Source: JBOHWJ01 sp050736615
GTDB taxonomy: Bacteria > Desulfobacterota > Binatia > Binatales > Binataceae
DNA: 12,646 nucleotides
Reading direction: 5' to 3'
Assembly: GCA_050736615.1 (NCBI GenBank)
Contig: JBOHWL010000096.1
Coordinates: 1 to 12,646 of the forward strand
The notes beneath the pieces were generated by a model. It did no database searches. It was not told where the DNA came from and worked only from the letters and a program-made list of their open reading frames with translations. This document shows positions 5,216 through 12,646 of this stretch, one piece after another; the stretch's first letter is position 1, and the number at the start of each line of letters is the position of its first letter. A program made the position numbers and the translations under genes.

Positions 5216-7462
5216 GTGAAAAGCCGTATTGTTATTCCCCATGCTTCAGCCCGCGAGAGTGTCTCGGGTGGGGCCAAAACCCGCCCGGTCGTCAAGGTCG
5301 GTACCGATTTCTATATTCTGGCGTCGTCACTCGCCTCGCGCCGGACAACACGCGTGCTTGCAAACGGCCAAAGTTTCGCAGTTTTCGACGCGGGTGGCGA
5401 TATTCTTGAATCGCCGCTTGAAGCGCTTGGCTTCTTTACTCATGACACCCGCTATCTCAGCCGGTTCGAAATCAAAATCGCGGGTAAAACGCCGCATTTC
5501 CTCAATTCGTATTTGAGCGACGATAAAGCGCAGTTCCGCGTCAATCTGACCAATCCCGATTTGGGCGTCCGCGGCGACACGATCAAGTTGCGGCGCGATT
5601 TGATCCAAATCGAGCGCAGTTGGGTGCTGATGGACACCGCACTGTTCCATCGGCTGGTGGTGCGCAACTATGCCGGTGCGCCGGTCGAACTGCCGCTCGA
5701 GCTTTCGCTCGGCGCGGATTTCGCTGACGTCTTCGAAGTACGCGGCGTCAAACGCAAACGCCGCGGTGAACTGCTCAAGCCCGAACTCAGCCGCAACAGC
5801 CTGCGGTTCGTCTATGAAGGCCTCGACGGCGCCACGCGGGTTACCGAAATCGTTTTCGACGGCGCGCCCAGCAATCTGGACCACGCACACGCGGATTACA
5901 TGCTCGAGCTCGAGCCGGATGAAAGTGTCGGCCTGGAAGTGCGGGTGACCAGCGGCTACGAGCGCGAACGCGGCCGTCCGAGCCGGAAAAGCCCGGCCAA
6001 TTTCCATCACGCGCTGGTGGCGCGCCGGACGGAACTGGCCGCCTCGCAGGCCAAGTGGGCGCGGCTTTCCGCCAGCAACGAAATGTTCGACGGGCTCTTG
6101 CGCCGCTCGACGGCGGACCTCAGCTCGATCATCACGCACGACGGCAAGTGCAGCTTCATGATGGCGGGCATTCCATGGTTCGCCACGCTGTTCGGCCGTG
6201 ACAGCCTGCTCACGACTATGTCGGTGATGAGCTTCAATCCGGACATCGCCGCCAGCACGCTGAAGTCACTTGCGCACTTGCAAGGCAACAAGCTTGACGA
6301 CACTCGCGACGAGCAACCCGGCAAAATCGTTCACGAAGTGCGCGAGGGCGAAATGGCGGCGACCGGCGAAGTACCTTTCGGCCGCTACTACGGCAGTGTG
6401 GATTCAACTCCGCTCTTCCTATGGCTACTGGGACGTTACGCGACGGAAACTGGCGATCTCGCGTTCGCCGAGGAATTATGGCCAACTGTCAAACGCGCGC
6501 TGGAATGGATTCAACGCTGGGGCGATCGCGACGGCGACGGCTATGTCGAGTATTTGCGCGAAACTCCGCGCGGATTGGCCAATCAAGGCTGGAAGGATTC
6601 CTTTGACGCGATTTCGCATGCTAACGGCGAGTTGGCCAAACCGCCGATCGCTTTGGCCGAGGTGCAGGGCTACGTCTATGCCGCTTATTGTTCTATCGGT
6701 GAATTGGCGACGCGCTTGGGCCAGCCCGATCTCGCCGATTCCCTGGCCACGCGCGCCGCGGCCCTGAAACAGGCGTTCTCCCGTGATTTCTGGCTGGATG
6801 AAGAGCGCACCGTCGCGCTCGCGCTCGACGGCGACAAGCGGCCATGCCGGGTGATGGCCTCCAACGCCGCCCATTGCCTGGCGACCGGCCTGCTGGCCGA
6901 CGATCAGGCGGCCGCGTTATCGGAACGCCTGCTGGCCGACGATATGTTTTCCGGCTGGGGCGTGCGCACGCTCGGCACGGGCGAACGTCGCTACAACCCC
7001 ATGAGCTATCACAATGGCTCGGTCTGGCCGCATGATAATGGCATCGCGGCAATGGGGCTGGCGCGATATGGCAATCGTGCGGGCGCCTTGCGCATCCTAG
7101 AAGGACTATTCGACGCTTCCGTGCATCTTGGCAGCGGCAGCCTACCGGAGCTTTTCTGCGGTTTTCCGCGTGAACAACGGCTGGGACCGGTGCCCTATCC
7201 CGTGGCCTGCCATCCGCAGGCATGGTCGGCAGCAAGTGTCTTTATGATTTTGCAGGCCGTAATGGGTCTGCGCGTCATGGGTTTCGAAAAGCGGGTGGTG
7301 GTCGACGCGCCGATTATCCCGCCGTGGCTCGAATCGATCAGGGTGGAGGATCTTAGGGTCGCCGACGGTTCGGTTTCTTTCATGCTGAGGCGCACGCCCA
7401 AGGGTGCGACATTGGAAGAGCTCGGACGTCGCGGCCCAGTCAGCATCGAGGTGCTGAAATGA
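5216..7462 (+). CDS. Glycogen-debranching-type glycoside hydrolase (amylo-alpha-1,6-glucosidase family)
   Basis: A 748-residue protein with two parts. Residues about 30-230 match the N-terminal beta-rich domain common in bacterial debranching proteins (Gly-Phe-Phe-Thr-His-Asp-Thr-Arg-Tyr-Leu-Ser early on). Residues about 300-700 form the (alpha/alpha)6 catalytic domain: Ala-Gly-Ile-Pro-Trp-Phe-Ala-Thr-Leu-Phe-Gly-Arg-Asp-Ser (317-330), Asp-Arg-Asp-Gly-Asp-Gly-Tyr (437-443), Asn-Gln-Gly-Trp-Lys-Asp-Ser (456-462), Tyr-His-Asn-Gly-Ser-Val-Trp-Pro-His-Asp-Asn (598-608) and Leu-Pro-Glu-Leu-Phe (643-647). By family analogy Asp461 and Glu645 are the candidate acid and base; this is inference. No signal peptide, so cytoplasmic. 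Expected to hydrolyse alpha-linked glucosyl residues (alpha-1,6 branch or a related glucoside); the exact substrate is uncertain. Start is GTG 5216, with only a weak GGCGG upstream. Downstream partner of the glycosyltransferase. Confidence 0.88.
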   Translation: MKSRIVIPHASARESVSGGAKTRPVVKVGTDFYILASSLASRRTTRVLANGQSFAVFDAGGDILESPLEALGFFTHDTRYLSRFEIKIAGKTPHFLNSYLSDDKAQFRVNLTNPDLGVRGDTIKLRRDLIQIERSWVLMDTALFHRLVVRNYAGAPVELPLELSLGADFADVFEVRGVKRKRRGELLKPELSRNSLRFVYEGLDGATRVTEIVFDGAPSNLDHAHADYMLELEPDESVGLEVRVTSGYERERGRPSRKSPANFHHALVARRTELAASQAKWARLSASNEMFDGLLRRSTADLSSIITHDGKCSFMMAGIPWFATLFGRDSLLTTMSVMSFNPDIAASTLKSLAHLQGNKLDDTRDEQPGKIVHEVREGEMAATGEVPFGRYYGSVDSTPLFLWLLGRYATETGDLAFAEELWPTVKRALEWIQRWGDRDGDGYVEYLRETPRGLANQGWKDSFDAISHANGELAKPPIALAEVQGYVYAAYCSIGELATRLGQPDLADSLATRAAALKQAFSRDFWLDEERTVALALDGDKRPCRVMASNAAHCLATGLLADDQAAALSERLLADDMFSGWGVRTLGTGERRYNPMSYHNGSVWPHDNGIAAMGLARYGNRAGALRILEGLFDASVHLGSGSLPELFCGFPREQRLGPVPYPVACHPQAWSAASVFMILQAVMGLRVMGFEKRVVVDAPIIPPWLESIRVEDLRVADGSVSFMLRRTPKGATLEELGRRGPVSIEVLK

Positions 7463-7502
7463 TTGCGGCACATCATGCTCTCGCTGCCCCGCATAGCCGC
7501 AG

Positions 7503-7538
7503 GGCCAATTTCTCACGTGATTTGAGATTGATCTGGCC
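7503..7538. terminator. Possible imperfect bidirectional terminator hairpin
   Basis: Between convergent genes, GGCCA (7503-7507) can pair with TGGCC (7534-7538), and TCTCA (7511-7515) with TGAGA (7523-7527), with unpaired bases between the two stems. There is no clear T-run on either side. Position between the plus-strand hydrolase (stop 7462) and the minus-strand kelch gene (stop 7629) is the main support. Confidence 0.22.
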
Positions 7539-7628
7539 GTCGACCGCCTGGAACGAAGGTCACTGACGCGCGGGCGCGTTGGCGGTCGCAGTTGCGGCGG
7601 GGGTAATGGTTGCGGTCGCGCTCCGGCG

Positions 7629-9140
7629 CTACTCGCGGGACGCGGCGAAACCACCGTTCGGCTTGACACTTAGAGCGGGCGTTGCGCTCGTCCTATGAGG
7701 TGCGGCGGGGGTTACCCCTGGCGTTGACTTTGCAGCCGTCCTCGTGGGTGTTGCGGATGATGAGGCGGTGACGGTCGCAGTTGAGGTGGGAGTTGCTGTC
7801 GCCGTCGTGGTTGCGGTGGAAGTCGCCGTTGCCGTGGGCGTCGCGGTGGGTGTTGCCGTGGCAGTGGCGGTGGGCGTGGGTGTTGGCGTTGGTAGAATCC
7901 AGCTCACCGGCCATTTCACCCAGATCAAAGTGGCGGTCTGGCCAGCACGCGCCTGTCTCAGATTCCCGGTCGGGGTGAATTTTCCGGTGGCGGGATCGTA
8001 AAGTTCGGCGCTCTTAAGTGGCTTGTAGTTTAAATCCCAGCCACCCACGATTAAAACCTTGCCATCGGGAAGCAAAGTGGCGGAATGGCCGTAGCGGCTG
8101 GCGTTCATATTTGCGGCCGGCACGAAAACCTGCTTGACCGGATCGTAAAGCTCGGCCGACTCGTCGTCGTGTCCGCCCGCGATTAGCACGCGGCCGTCGT
8201 AAAGCATCGTAGCGGTATGTCCCGCGCGGCGCTCGTGCATATCCGGCCCGGCGCTGAATTTACCCGTGGCCGGATCGTAGATTTCCGTGGTTTTGAGCGC
8301 GGCGCTGCGCGCGTAGAGGCTGCCGCCGGCGATCAGCACGCGGCCGTCGTGCAGCAAGGTCGCGGTGTGATAGATGCGATTCTCGCTCATAGCGCCGGCG
8401 GGATTGAACTTGTCACTGGCGGGATCGTAAAGCACAGCCTGACTGACGCCGCCCCCAACAATAAGGACCTTGCCGTTGGGCAGCAACGTCGCGGTTTGCC
8501 CATAGCGGTCACTGGCGAGCGCGCCGGTCGAGGTGAATTTCCTCGTGTGCGGGTCGTAGATCTCGGCCGCAGTGCCTCCGCCGCCCAAGATCAGTATCCG
8601 CTTATCGGGCAGCAGGGTCGCGGTGGGTTCGTCGCGCGCGGTAATCATGTCGGCCGCCACTTTGAAGCGGCCGTCCGCTGGATCAAAGATTTCGGTGGAA
8701 TGCAGAATCCATGGCATGGTTGGGCCAGGAAACGAAACCAGCGGCACCAGCACGGTATCGACGCCCCCCAGCAGCATCACCTGCCCGTGGGGCAGAACCA
8801 CGGCGGTATCGCGATCGCGATGCGCCGTCATCGGGCGGATTGGCAGGAATTGACCCGACACCGGATCATAGATCTCCGCCGTGTCGAGCACGGCCGGGCT
8901 CTCGCCGGTGGGTGTGCTAACCGTGCCGGTGCCGCCGGCGATCAGCACCGCGGGGGTCAGTCTGACGGTTGGTGAGGCTGACGGCACTGGGGAAGGAGCG
9001 ACGGTTGGGCTGGGCGTCGGCTGGTAATGCGGCGGATGGTGGCGGGGTTTAGCCGCGCTGACGTTGGCATTGAGCATCAGCAAGGTCAGAATTGTGAACA
9101 AGCAAATGCCGCCGAGTTCACCGCACGCCTTAACCCTCAT
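7629..9140 (-). CDS. Secreted kelch-repeat beta-propeller protein with Thr/Pro/Ala-rich tail
   Basis: 503 residues from ATG 9140. This start has GGGAG seven bases upstream and forms an ATGA overlap with the upstream MFS gene, so the longer in-frame start at 9209 is rejected. Residues 1-29 are a signal peptide (hydrophobic core, ending Asn-Val-Ser-Ala-Ala). A short Pro/Thr/Ser linker follows, then seven kelch-type repeats, each with a Glu-Ile/Leu-Tyr-Asp-Pro-like strand and a Leu-Leu-x-Asp-Gly-x-Val-Leu-Ile-x-Gly-Gly-like strand. Seven units would close a propeller, with a Val-Leu-Ile-Ala-Gly-Gly strand at the N-terminal end and Gln-Thr-Ala-Thr-Leu at the C-terminal end. After the propeller comes a Thr/Pro/Ala tract of about 55 residues encoded by hexanucleotide repeats. 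No catalytic residues, LPXTG signal or final membrane anchor are seen. Probably periplasmic or outer-surface; ligand unknown. Co-made with the MFS transporter. Confidence 0.85.
   Translation of the reverse strand: MRVKACGELGGICLFTILTLLMLNANVSAAKPRHHPPHYQPTPSPTVAPSPVPSASPTVRLTPAVLIAGGTGTVSTPTGESPAVLDTAEIYDPVSGQFLPIRPMTAHRDRDTAVVLPHGQVMLLGGVDTVLVPLVSFPGPTMPWILHSTEIFDPADGRFKVAADMITARDEPTATLLPDKRILILGGGGTAAEIYDPHTRKFTSTGALASDRYGQTATLLPNGKVLIVGGGVSQAVLYDPASDKFNPAGAMSENRIYHTATLLHDGRVLIAGGSLYARSAALKTTEIYDPATGKFSAGPDMHERRAGHTATMLYDGRVLIAGGHDDESAELYDPVKQVFVPAANMNASRYGHSATLLPDGKVLIVGGWDLNYKPLKSAELYDPATGKFTPTGNLRQARAGQTATLIWVKWPVSWILPTPTPTPTATATATPTATPTATATSTATTTATATPTSTATVTASSSATPTRTAAKSTPGVTPAAPHRTSATPALSVKPNGGFAASRE
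7741..7892. repeat. Degenerate hexanucleotide (period-6) tandem repeat encoding Thr-Pro / Thr-Ala tail
   Basis: On the plus strand the tract is a run of GTTGCG, GTCGCG, GTGGGC and similar six-base units; on the coding (minus) strand each unit encodes Ala-Thr or Pro-Thr. Period six keeps the frame when units are gained or lost, so length changes would alter the tail without breaking the protein. The same unit type reappears downstream of the stop codon at 7568-7620. Confidence 0.7.
7920..8950 (-). repeat. Seven intragenic kelch-coding DNA repeats
   Basis: A core GGATCGTA-like element (Tyr-Asp-Pro codons on the minus strand) recurs near 7994, 8140, 8272, 8422, 8551, 8680 and 8863, that is every about 130-180 bases. 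Units near 7994, 8140, 8272 and 8422 are the most alike at the DNA level; the 8680 and 8863 units are the most diverged. This is the DNA image of the seven-bladed propeller and suggests growth by internal duplication. Confidence 0.7.
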
Positions 9141-10498
9141 CGGCTCGCTCCCAGGCCAGCGCCGGGCCGGTCTTCGGGCGTATCCTTGGCGTGTTGAACC
9201 CGCGCCCACGCCTCCTCCTTGGCGGCCACTTCCAACGGCAGTCCACGCGTTTCATCGATGAACAAGCCGAATAACACGGCACTCGGAAAGCCGAGCAGGG
9301 CAAGGTAACGGATAACCCTGGTCAGGCCGCCCAGCGGTCCGATCAGCGCGGCGATCAAAATCTGCGCGAGCATCGAAAAGACCGCCGAGGTGATGCCCTG
9401 CCAGCCGATCATCGTGGTCCGCAACGCCGCTGGAAAAAGCTCGGTCGCGGCGGAATTGGCGCCCACCGTCATCACGCCCGAGGCGACCTTGAACCAGCAA
9501 TATGCCCCCAGCAGCCATAGCAGCGGCACGCTCACAAAGCGCGGCGGTCCCCAATAGAAGGCCAGCGCGCCAAGCCATGCGGCAGCGCCTGTATAGACCA
9601 CCGTCGGGATACGGCCGAAGCGCTCGGAGGTCCACGCCCCAATCGGGAAACCAATCATGCCGAGACCCATTCCGATCACCACCAGCGTGCTCGCTTTTTC
9701 GGGCGGCAGGCCGATAATGGAAACCGCTTCAAAATACAGCCAGCCATTGACGGCGGTGCCCGCCATGGTGTCAAGCGCGGCACAAGCGAGCAGTGTCAGC
9801 GCGCGGCGGCGATACAGCGGGTGCAAGATGTCGTAGAAGTGGCTGCGCGCGACGGTGCCGGTCGAGGCGTCGCGCGCCCAGCGCGAATCAACCGGCAGCA
9901 TCCGTGACACCGGAATCGCGAGAAATATCCCGGCCACGCTGGGCGCCAGCAGCCATCGCCACGAATATCCCCAATGCAACAGGAAGGGGATGATTATATA
10001 GGCCAGAACGCCGCCAACCGCGCTGGCAAAAGCGGCAAAGGCCTGCCCGCGTGCGCGCTTTTCAACCGACAACTCTTCCGCCAACAGCACGATAGCGGAA
10101 GAGACCGAACCGCCCAGGAGCGCCGAAATCAGGATTTCAAAGCCTGCGAACTCAAGCGGATGAGGCGATAGGGCGGCTCCGGCACAAAACAGGGGCGCCA
10201 GCACCAGGCTGACCAAAATAATCCGGCGACGGCCGACCCGATCGGCCAGCCGCGCCAGCAGCATGGCTCCGAAGGCGGACAAGCCCATCCACGCGAACAG
10301 CCTGGCGAGTTCGGGCTGGTTGAGCTTGAAGCTCTTGGCGATCCAGGGCGAAGCGACGCCGACAATCGACAGCGTATAGCCCTGGTAAATCAGCAGGATG
10401 ACGATCGCGGCGATAATCGTCGCGGCGCCGGGGCGTACCGCATGAGCGCGGGCGGCCGGCGTGCGCTCCCGAGTTCCCGCGCCGGAGGTGGGTTTCAT
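9137..10498 (-). CDS. Major facilitator superfamily transporter (sugar/acid:H+ symporter-like)
   Basis: 453 residues with about 12 hydrophobic spans and a soluble N-terminal about 24 residues, the normal size for a 12-span MFS carrier of the inner membrane. The loop 2-3 signature is clear (Leu-Ala-Arg-Leu-Ala-Asp-Arg-Val-Gly-Arg-Arg-Arg, 81-92) and its half-repeat copy appears after span 8 (Trp-Thr-Ser-Glu-Arg-Phe-Gly-Arg). The protein ends with Asp-Glu-Thr-Arg-Gly-Leu-Pro-Leu-Glu, the C-terminal pattern typical of sugar porter and metabolite:H+ symporter groups (usually Pro-Glu-Thr-x-Gly). Substrate cannot be told from sequence; a sugar or organic/aromatic acid is likeliest. ATG 10498 has a weak GGGA about 7 bases upstream. 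Its TGA overlaps the ATG of the kelch gene by ATGA, so it is the first gene of a coupled two-gene unit. Confidence 0.9.
   Translation of the reverse strand: MKPTSGAGTRERTPAARAHAVRPGAATIIAAIVILLIYQGYTLSIVGVASPWIAKSFKLNQPELARLFAWMGLSAFGAMLLARLADRVGRRRIILVSLVLAPLFCAGAALSPHPLEFAGFEILISALLGGSVSSAIVLLAEELSVEKRARGQAFAAFASAVGGVLAYIIIPFLLHWGYSWRWLLAPSVAGIFLAIPVSRMLPVDSRWARDASTGTVARSHFYDILHPLYRRRALTLLACAALDTMAGTAVNGWLYFEAVSIIGLPPEKASTLVVIGMGLGMIGFPIGAWTSERFGRIPTVVYTGAAAWLGALAFYWGPPRFVSVPLLWLLGAYCWFKVASGVMTVGANSAATELFPAALRTTMIGWQGITSAVFSMLAQILIAALIGPLGGLTRVIRYLALLGFPSAVLFGLFIDETRGLPLEVAAKEEAWARVQHAKDTPEDRPGAGLGASR
9148..9152 (-). promoter_or_regulatory. Ribosome-binding site GGGAG of the kelch gene
   Basis: On the minus strand GGGAG lies seven bases before ATG 9140, inside the last codons of the MFS gene. 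With the ATGA stop/start overlap at 9137-9140 it fixes the kelch start and indicates translational coupling. Confidence 0.6.
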
Positions 10499-10785
10499 CC
10501 GCAGTCCCGAAGGCCCGCATTCAGCGCCATCCCAACGCCATCACGACAAGAGCGGCGCGACACGTACACCGCATCCGCCGGCGCTCGTCGGGCTCTGGCG
10601 AATAGACGTTTTCCGTTAGCCGTTCGATATCGGTTAGGGACCTTTACCATCTCGGGTGTGGCCGCTAGGAGCGCGGGAAGAAAATCAGTCATTGCATCAC
10701 TTGGCATGTGTGCGGGCGGGGCATGGCGGTTGCGTAATGGTAGCCTAGGAAGCTCAGCCAAAGGCTCGAAAGTTCAGAAGATTTC
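10499..10785. other. Divergent intergenic region between MFS and ABC genes
   Basis: 287 bases that must hold promoters for both the minus-strand MFS-kelch pair and the plus-strand ABC transporter. I see no clear -35/-10 pair, operator palindrome or RNA gene. An 88-codon minus-strand frame (10495-10761) touches the MFS start by ATGA but lacks a recognisable domain and has poor third-position G/C bias, so it is not called. Confidence 0.5.
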
Positions 10786-12646
10786 ATGGATTCTCAGAAG
10801 ATAAAGTTCTCGCATTCGGCGTTGGGCAGATTCCTGGCCTGCATCCGGCCTTACTTGCGTTATGTGGTCGGCGCGGCCTTGATGGGCGTCGGCAAGTTCA
10901 CCCTGCCGTTGGCCTTCCCGCTCGCTTTCAAATACGTGATCGACGTGCTGCTGACGACCACGCCCAAGCTCGACGGCATCGATCTTATCATTGACCATTT
11001 CTGTATCCGCACTGGCCATCTGTTCGGCCTGGGTGCGACGGCGCCGGACAAACTCGCCGCGCTCAGTATCGCGATGCTGCTGTTGTACGTGCTGCAATCG
11101 ATCGCCAGCTATTACCGCAATTATTGGGGTGGAATCGCCGGCAATCGTCTCATCTTCGATTTGCGCTGCAAGCTCTTTTCTCATCTCCAGCAGCTTCCCC
11201 ATAGTTTTTTTGATCGCAATCCGTCAGGCGGGATCGTGTCACGCGTCCTCAATGACGTCGCCCAGGCTCAAGAGCTGGTGAACTCGGCGCTGATTGACGT
11301 ATGGATGGATGCAATTTCGCTGGTGCTGGTGATTCTGGCGCTATTCGCGCTGGATTGGCGTCTGGCGCTGGTTGCACTCGCTATCGCCCCGTTATGGGTG
11401 GCCTTCATGCGCTATTTCTCGCCGCGCATCAAGGCGGTCAGCCATCGCATGCAAGAGACGGTCGAGCAGATTTCGGGCGAGGTGCATGAACGCGTGGTTG
11501 GCGCCACCACGGTCAAGTCGTTCGGCCGTGAAGAGCGCGAAATCGTTCAGTTCCACGATCGCTGTGAGCATCTGTACGCGCGTACGATTGACAAGGTGCG
11601 GTTCGCCGCCAAACAGGAGATGCTCATCCAGTTGCTGACGCGGTGTGCCCCGGCGGTGGTGGTGTGGGTGGGCGCCTTGATGATCATGCGCGGCACGATG
11701 ACGCTCGGCACCCTGATGGCCTTTTTCACCTACCTCGGATTCCTCTATCTGCCGCTCGAACGTTTCGCGCAATTGTCGATTGTCCTGTCGGCCTCGACTG
11801 CCGCGATCGAGCGTATCTTCGACTTCCTCGACCTTAAACCCGAAGTTGCCGACCATCCCCTAAGCCGTCCATTTCCGGTGCGCCGCGGAGCCGTTGAATT
11901 CGACAACGTATCGTTCGGTTACGCGCCGCGCAACGGCGGCGAGCGCCGTGAGGTGCTCAAGGGGCTCAATCTGCACGTACCGGGTGGTTACCGCGTGGCG
12001 CTGGTTGGGCGTTCCGGTGCCGGCAAGACCACGATCGCCAACTTGATTCCGCGCTTTTACGACGTGACGAGCGGCCGCGTCATGCTCGACGGCCGGGATG
12101 TGCGCCATTACACGCTTAAGTCGCTGCGCGAAGCGGTCAGCCTGGTCGCCCAGGACGCGATGCTGTTTAGCGCCAGCGTGCGGGACAATCTGCTTTATGC
12201 GCGGCCCGCAGCCAACGCGCAGGAGATGTGGCAAGCGCTGGAATTGGCCAACCTGCGCGAGTTCGTCGAACAATTACCCGACGGGCTTGACACCGTAATT
12301 GGCGAGCGCGGGGTCAAGGTATCCGGTGGTCAGCGTCAGCGGCTAGCGTTGGCTCGCGCCTTCCTCAAGGATTCGAAGATTGTCATCCTCGACGAGGCGA
12401 CCTCGGCGGTGGATTCAGAATCCGAAAACCTGATTCACGAGGCGATGGAGCGCCTGATGGAAGGCCGGACCGTGTTCCTCATCGCGCATCGTTTGCGTAG
12501 CGCGATCACCGCCGACCTGATTATCGCGCTCGACCACGGCAAAGTTGCCGAAACCGGCACGCATACGGAATTACTGCACCGCGGCGGCACTTACGCGCGG
12601 CTTTACGCGGAGCAGACGCGCGGTTTGAGCCTCGCTCCGGCCGCCG
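10786..12646 (+). CDS. ABC exporter, fused permease-ATPase (MsbA-like), 3'-truncated
   Basis: At least 620 residues, open to the window end, starting at ATG 10786; the frame has a TAG at 10741-10743 and no other start between, and AGAAG lies five bases upstream. The N-terminal about 330 residues are the six-span exporter domain, with the usual cytoplasmic loop (His-Ser-Phe-Phe-Asp-Arg-Asn-Pro-Ser-Gly, about 140-149). The ATPase domain is complete: Walker A Gly-Arg-Ser-Gly-Ala-Gly-Lys-Thr-Thr (408-416), Q-loop Gln456, signature Val-Ser-Gly-Gly-Gln (512-516), Walker B Ile-Val-Ile-Leu-Asp-Glu (532-537) and H-loop His568. All catalytic residues are intact, so it should be an active homodimeric exporter in the inner membrane, of the lipid A / lipid or drug type; the substrate is not determinable. 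The loop between spans 1 and 2 (about residues 50-89) looks longer than in MsbA. It probably ends shortly after the window edge. Confidence 0.92.
   Translation, partial: MDSQKIKFSHSALGRFLACIRPYLRYVVGAALMGVGKFTLPLAFPLAFKYVIDVLLTTTPKLDGIDLIIDHFCIRTGHLFGLGATAPDKLAALSIAMLLLYVLQSIASYYRNYWGGIAGNRLIFDLRCKLFSHLQQLPHSFFDRNPSGGIVSRVLNDVAQAQELVNSALIDVWMDAISLVLVILALFALDWRLALVALAIAPLWVAFMRYFSPRIKAVSHRMQETVEQISGEVHERVVGATTVKSFGREEREIVQFHDRCEHLYARTIDKVRFAAKQEMLIQLLTRCAPAVVVWVGALMIMRGTMTLGTLMAFFTYLGFLYLPLERFAQLSIVLSASTAAIERIFDFLDLKPEVADHPLSRPFPVRRGAVEFDNVSFGYAPRNGGERREVLKGLNLHVPGGYRVALVGRSGAGKTTIANLIPRFYDVTSGRVMLDGRDVRHYTLKSLREAVSLVAQDAMLFSASVRDNLLYARPAANAQEMWQALELANLREFVEQLPDGLDTVIGERGVKVSGGQRQRLALARAFLKDSKIVILDEATSAVDSESENLIHEAMERLMEGRTVFLIAHRLRSAITADLIIALDHGKVAETGTHTELLHRGGTYARLYAEQTRGLSLAPAA

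Noticed and set aside
5327..6139. 270-codon minus-strand frame inside the debranching gene
   Set aside because: Exactly antisense to a strongly supported gene in GC-rich DNA, where long antisense frames are common.
7744..8001. Val/Ala/Gly-rich plus-strand frame that looks like a hydrophobic repeat protein
   Set aside because: It is the antisense reading of the Thr/Pro/Ala hexanucleotide repeat in the kelch tail.
7741..8950. CRISPR-like regular repetition
   Set aside because: Repeats are in frame, diverged and encode kelch strands or Thr/Pro/Ala pairs; there are no identical repeats with unique spacers.
8217..8975. 252-codon plus-strand frame opposite the kelch gene
   Set aside because: Its own repeats are the mirror of the kelch repeats; no independent domain or ribosome site.
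10495..10761. 88-codon minus-strand frame touching the MFS start by ATGA
   Set aside because: No recognisable domain, many rare-looking codons and weak third-position G/C bias compared with neighbours; the overlap can arise by chance.

Overview
This is a 12.6 kb, GC-rich (roughly 60% by eye) bacterial chromosomal window. It holds six intact or window-truncated protein genes, one clearly broken gene and about 1.5 kb of mostly non-coding sequence. No rRNA, tRNA, CRISPR array, transposase, integrase or phage gene was found. Family content (a GT4 / glycogen-debranching-type pair, a kelch-repeat secreted protein, a DUF748 relic, a YkoP-like protein, an MsbA-like exporter) and heavy G/C third-position use suggest an uncultured soil or sediment Gram-negative lineage of the Binatota / Desulfobacterota / Rokubacteria sort. 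That placement is inference from gene style and is weak.

Layout. (1) 1-1254 (+): 3' part of a membrane protein with a large soluble C-terminal region, cut by the window edge. (2) 1264-2073 (-): YkoP-like domain protein, convergent with gene 1 and only 9 bases from it. (3) 2074-4040: a gene-poor interval. It carries a cluster of inverted repeats at 2657-2857, then a degraded DUF748-family gene (about 2945-3618) that keeps recognisable N- and C-terminal ends but has lost its middle and suffered a nonsense codon and two frameshifts, then a hairpin-containing leader. (4) 4041-7462 (+): a two-gene unit, family-4 glycosyltransferase then a glycogen-debranching-type GH (amylo-alpha-1,6-glucosidase fold), 35 bases apart. 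(5) 10498 down to 7629 (-): an MFS transporter translationally coupled by an ATGA overlap to a secreted seven-repeat kelch protein with Thr/Pro/Ala-rich tracts on both sides of the propeller. (6) 10786-end (+): a fused permease-ATPase ABC exporter of the MsbA type, divergent from the MFS gene and running off the window.

How the genes fit together: GT4 plus debranching-type hydrolase suggests synthesis or remodelling of an alpha-linked glucan or small glucoside, probably cytoplasmic. The MFS-kelch pair suggests a transporter co-made with an exported beta-propeller of unknown role. These are inferences from domain identity and spacing. I found no convincing evidence for a new defence, mobile or RNA system. 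The strongest unusual signals are the DUF748 relic, the inverted-repeat cluster, and the kelch gene's hexanucleotide tail with an in-frame stop followed by more of the same repeat coding.
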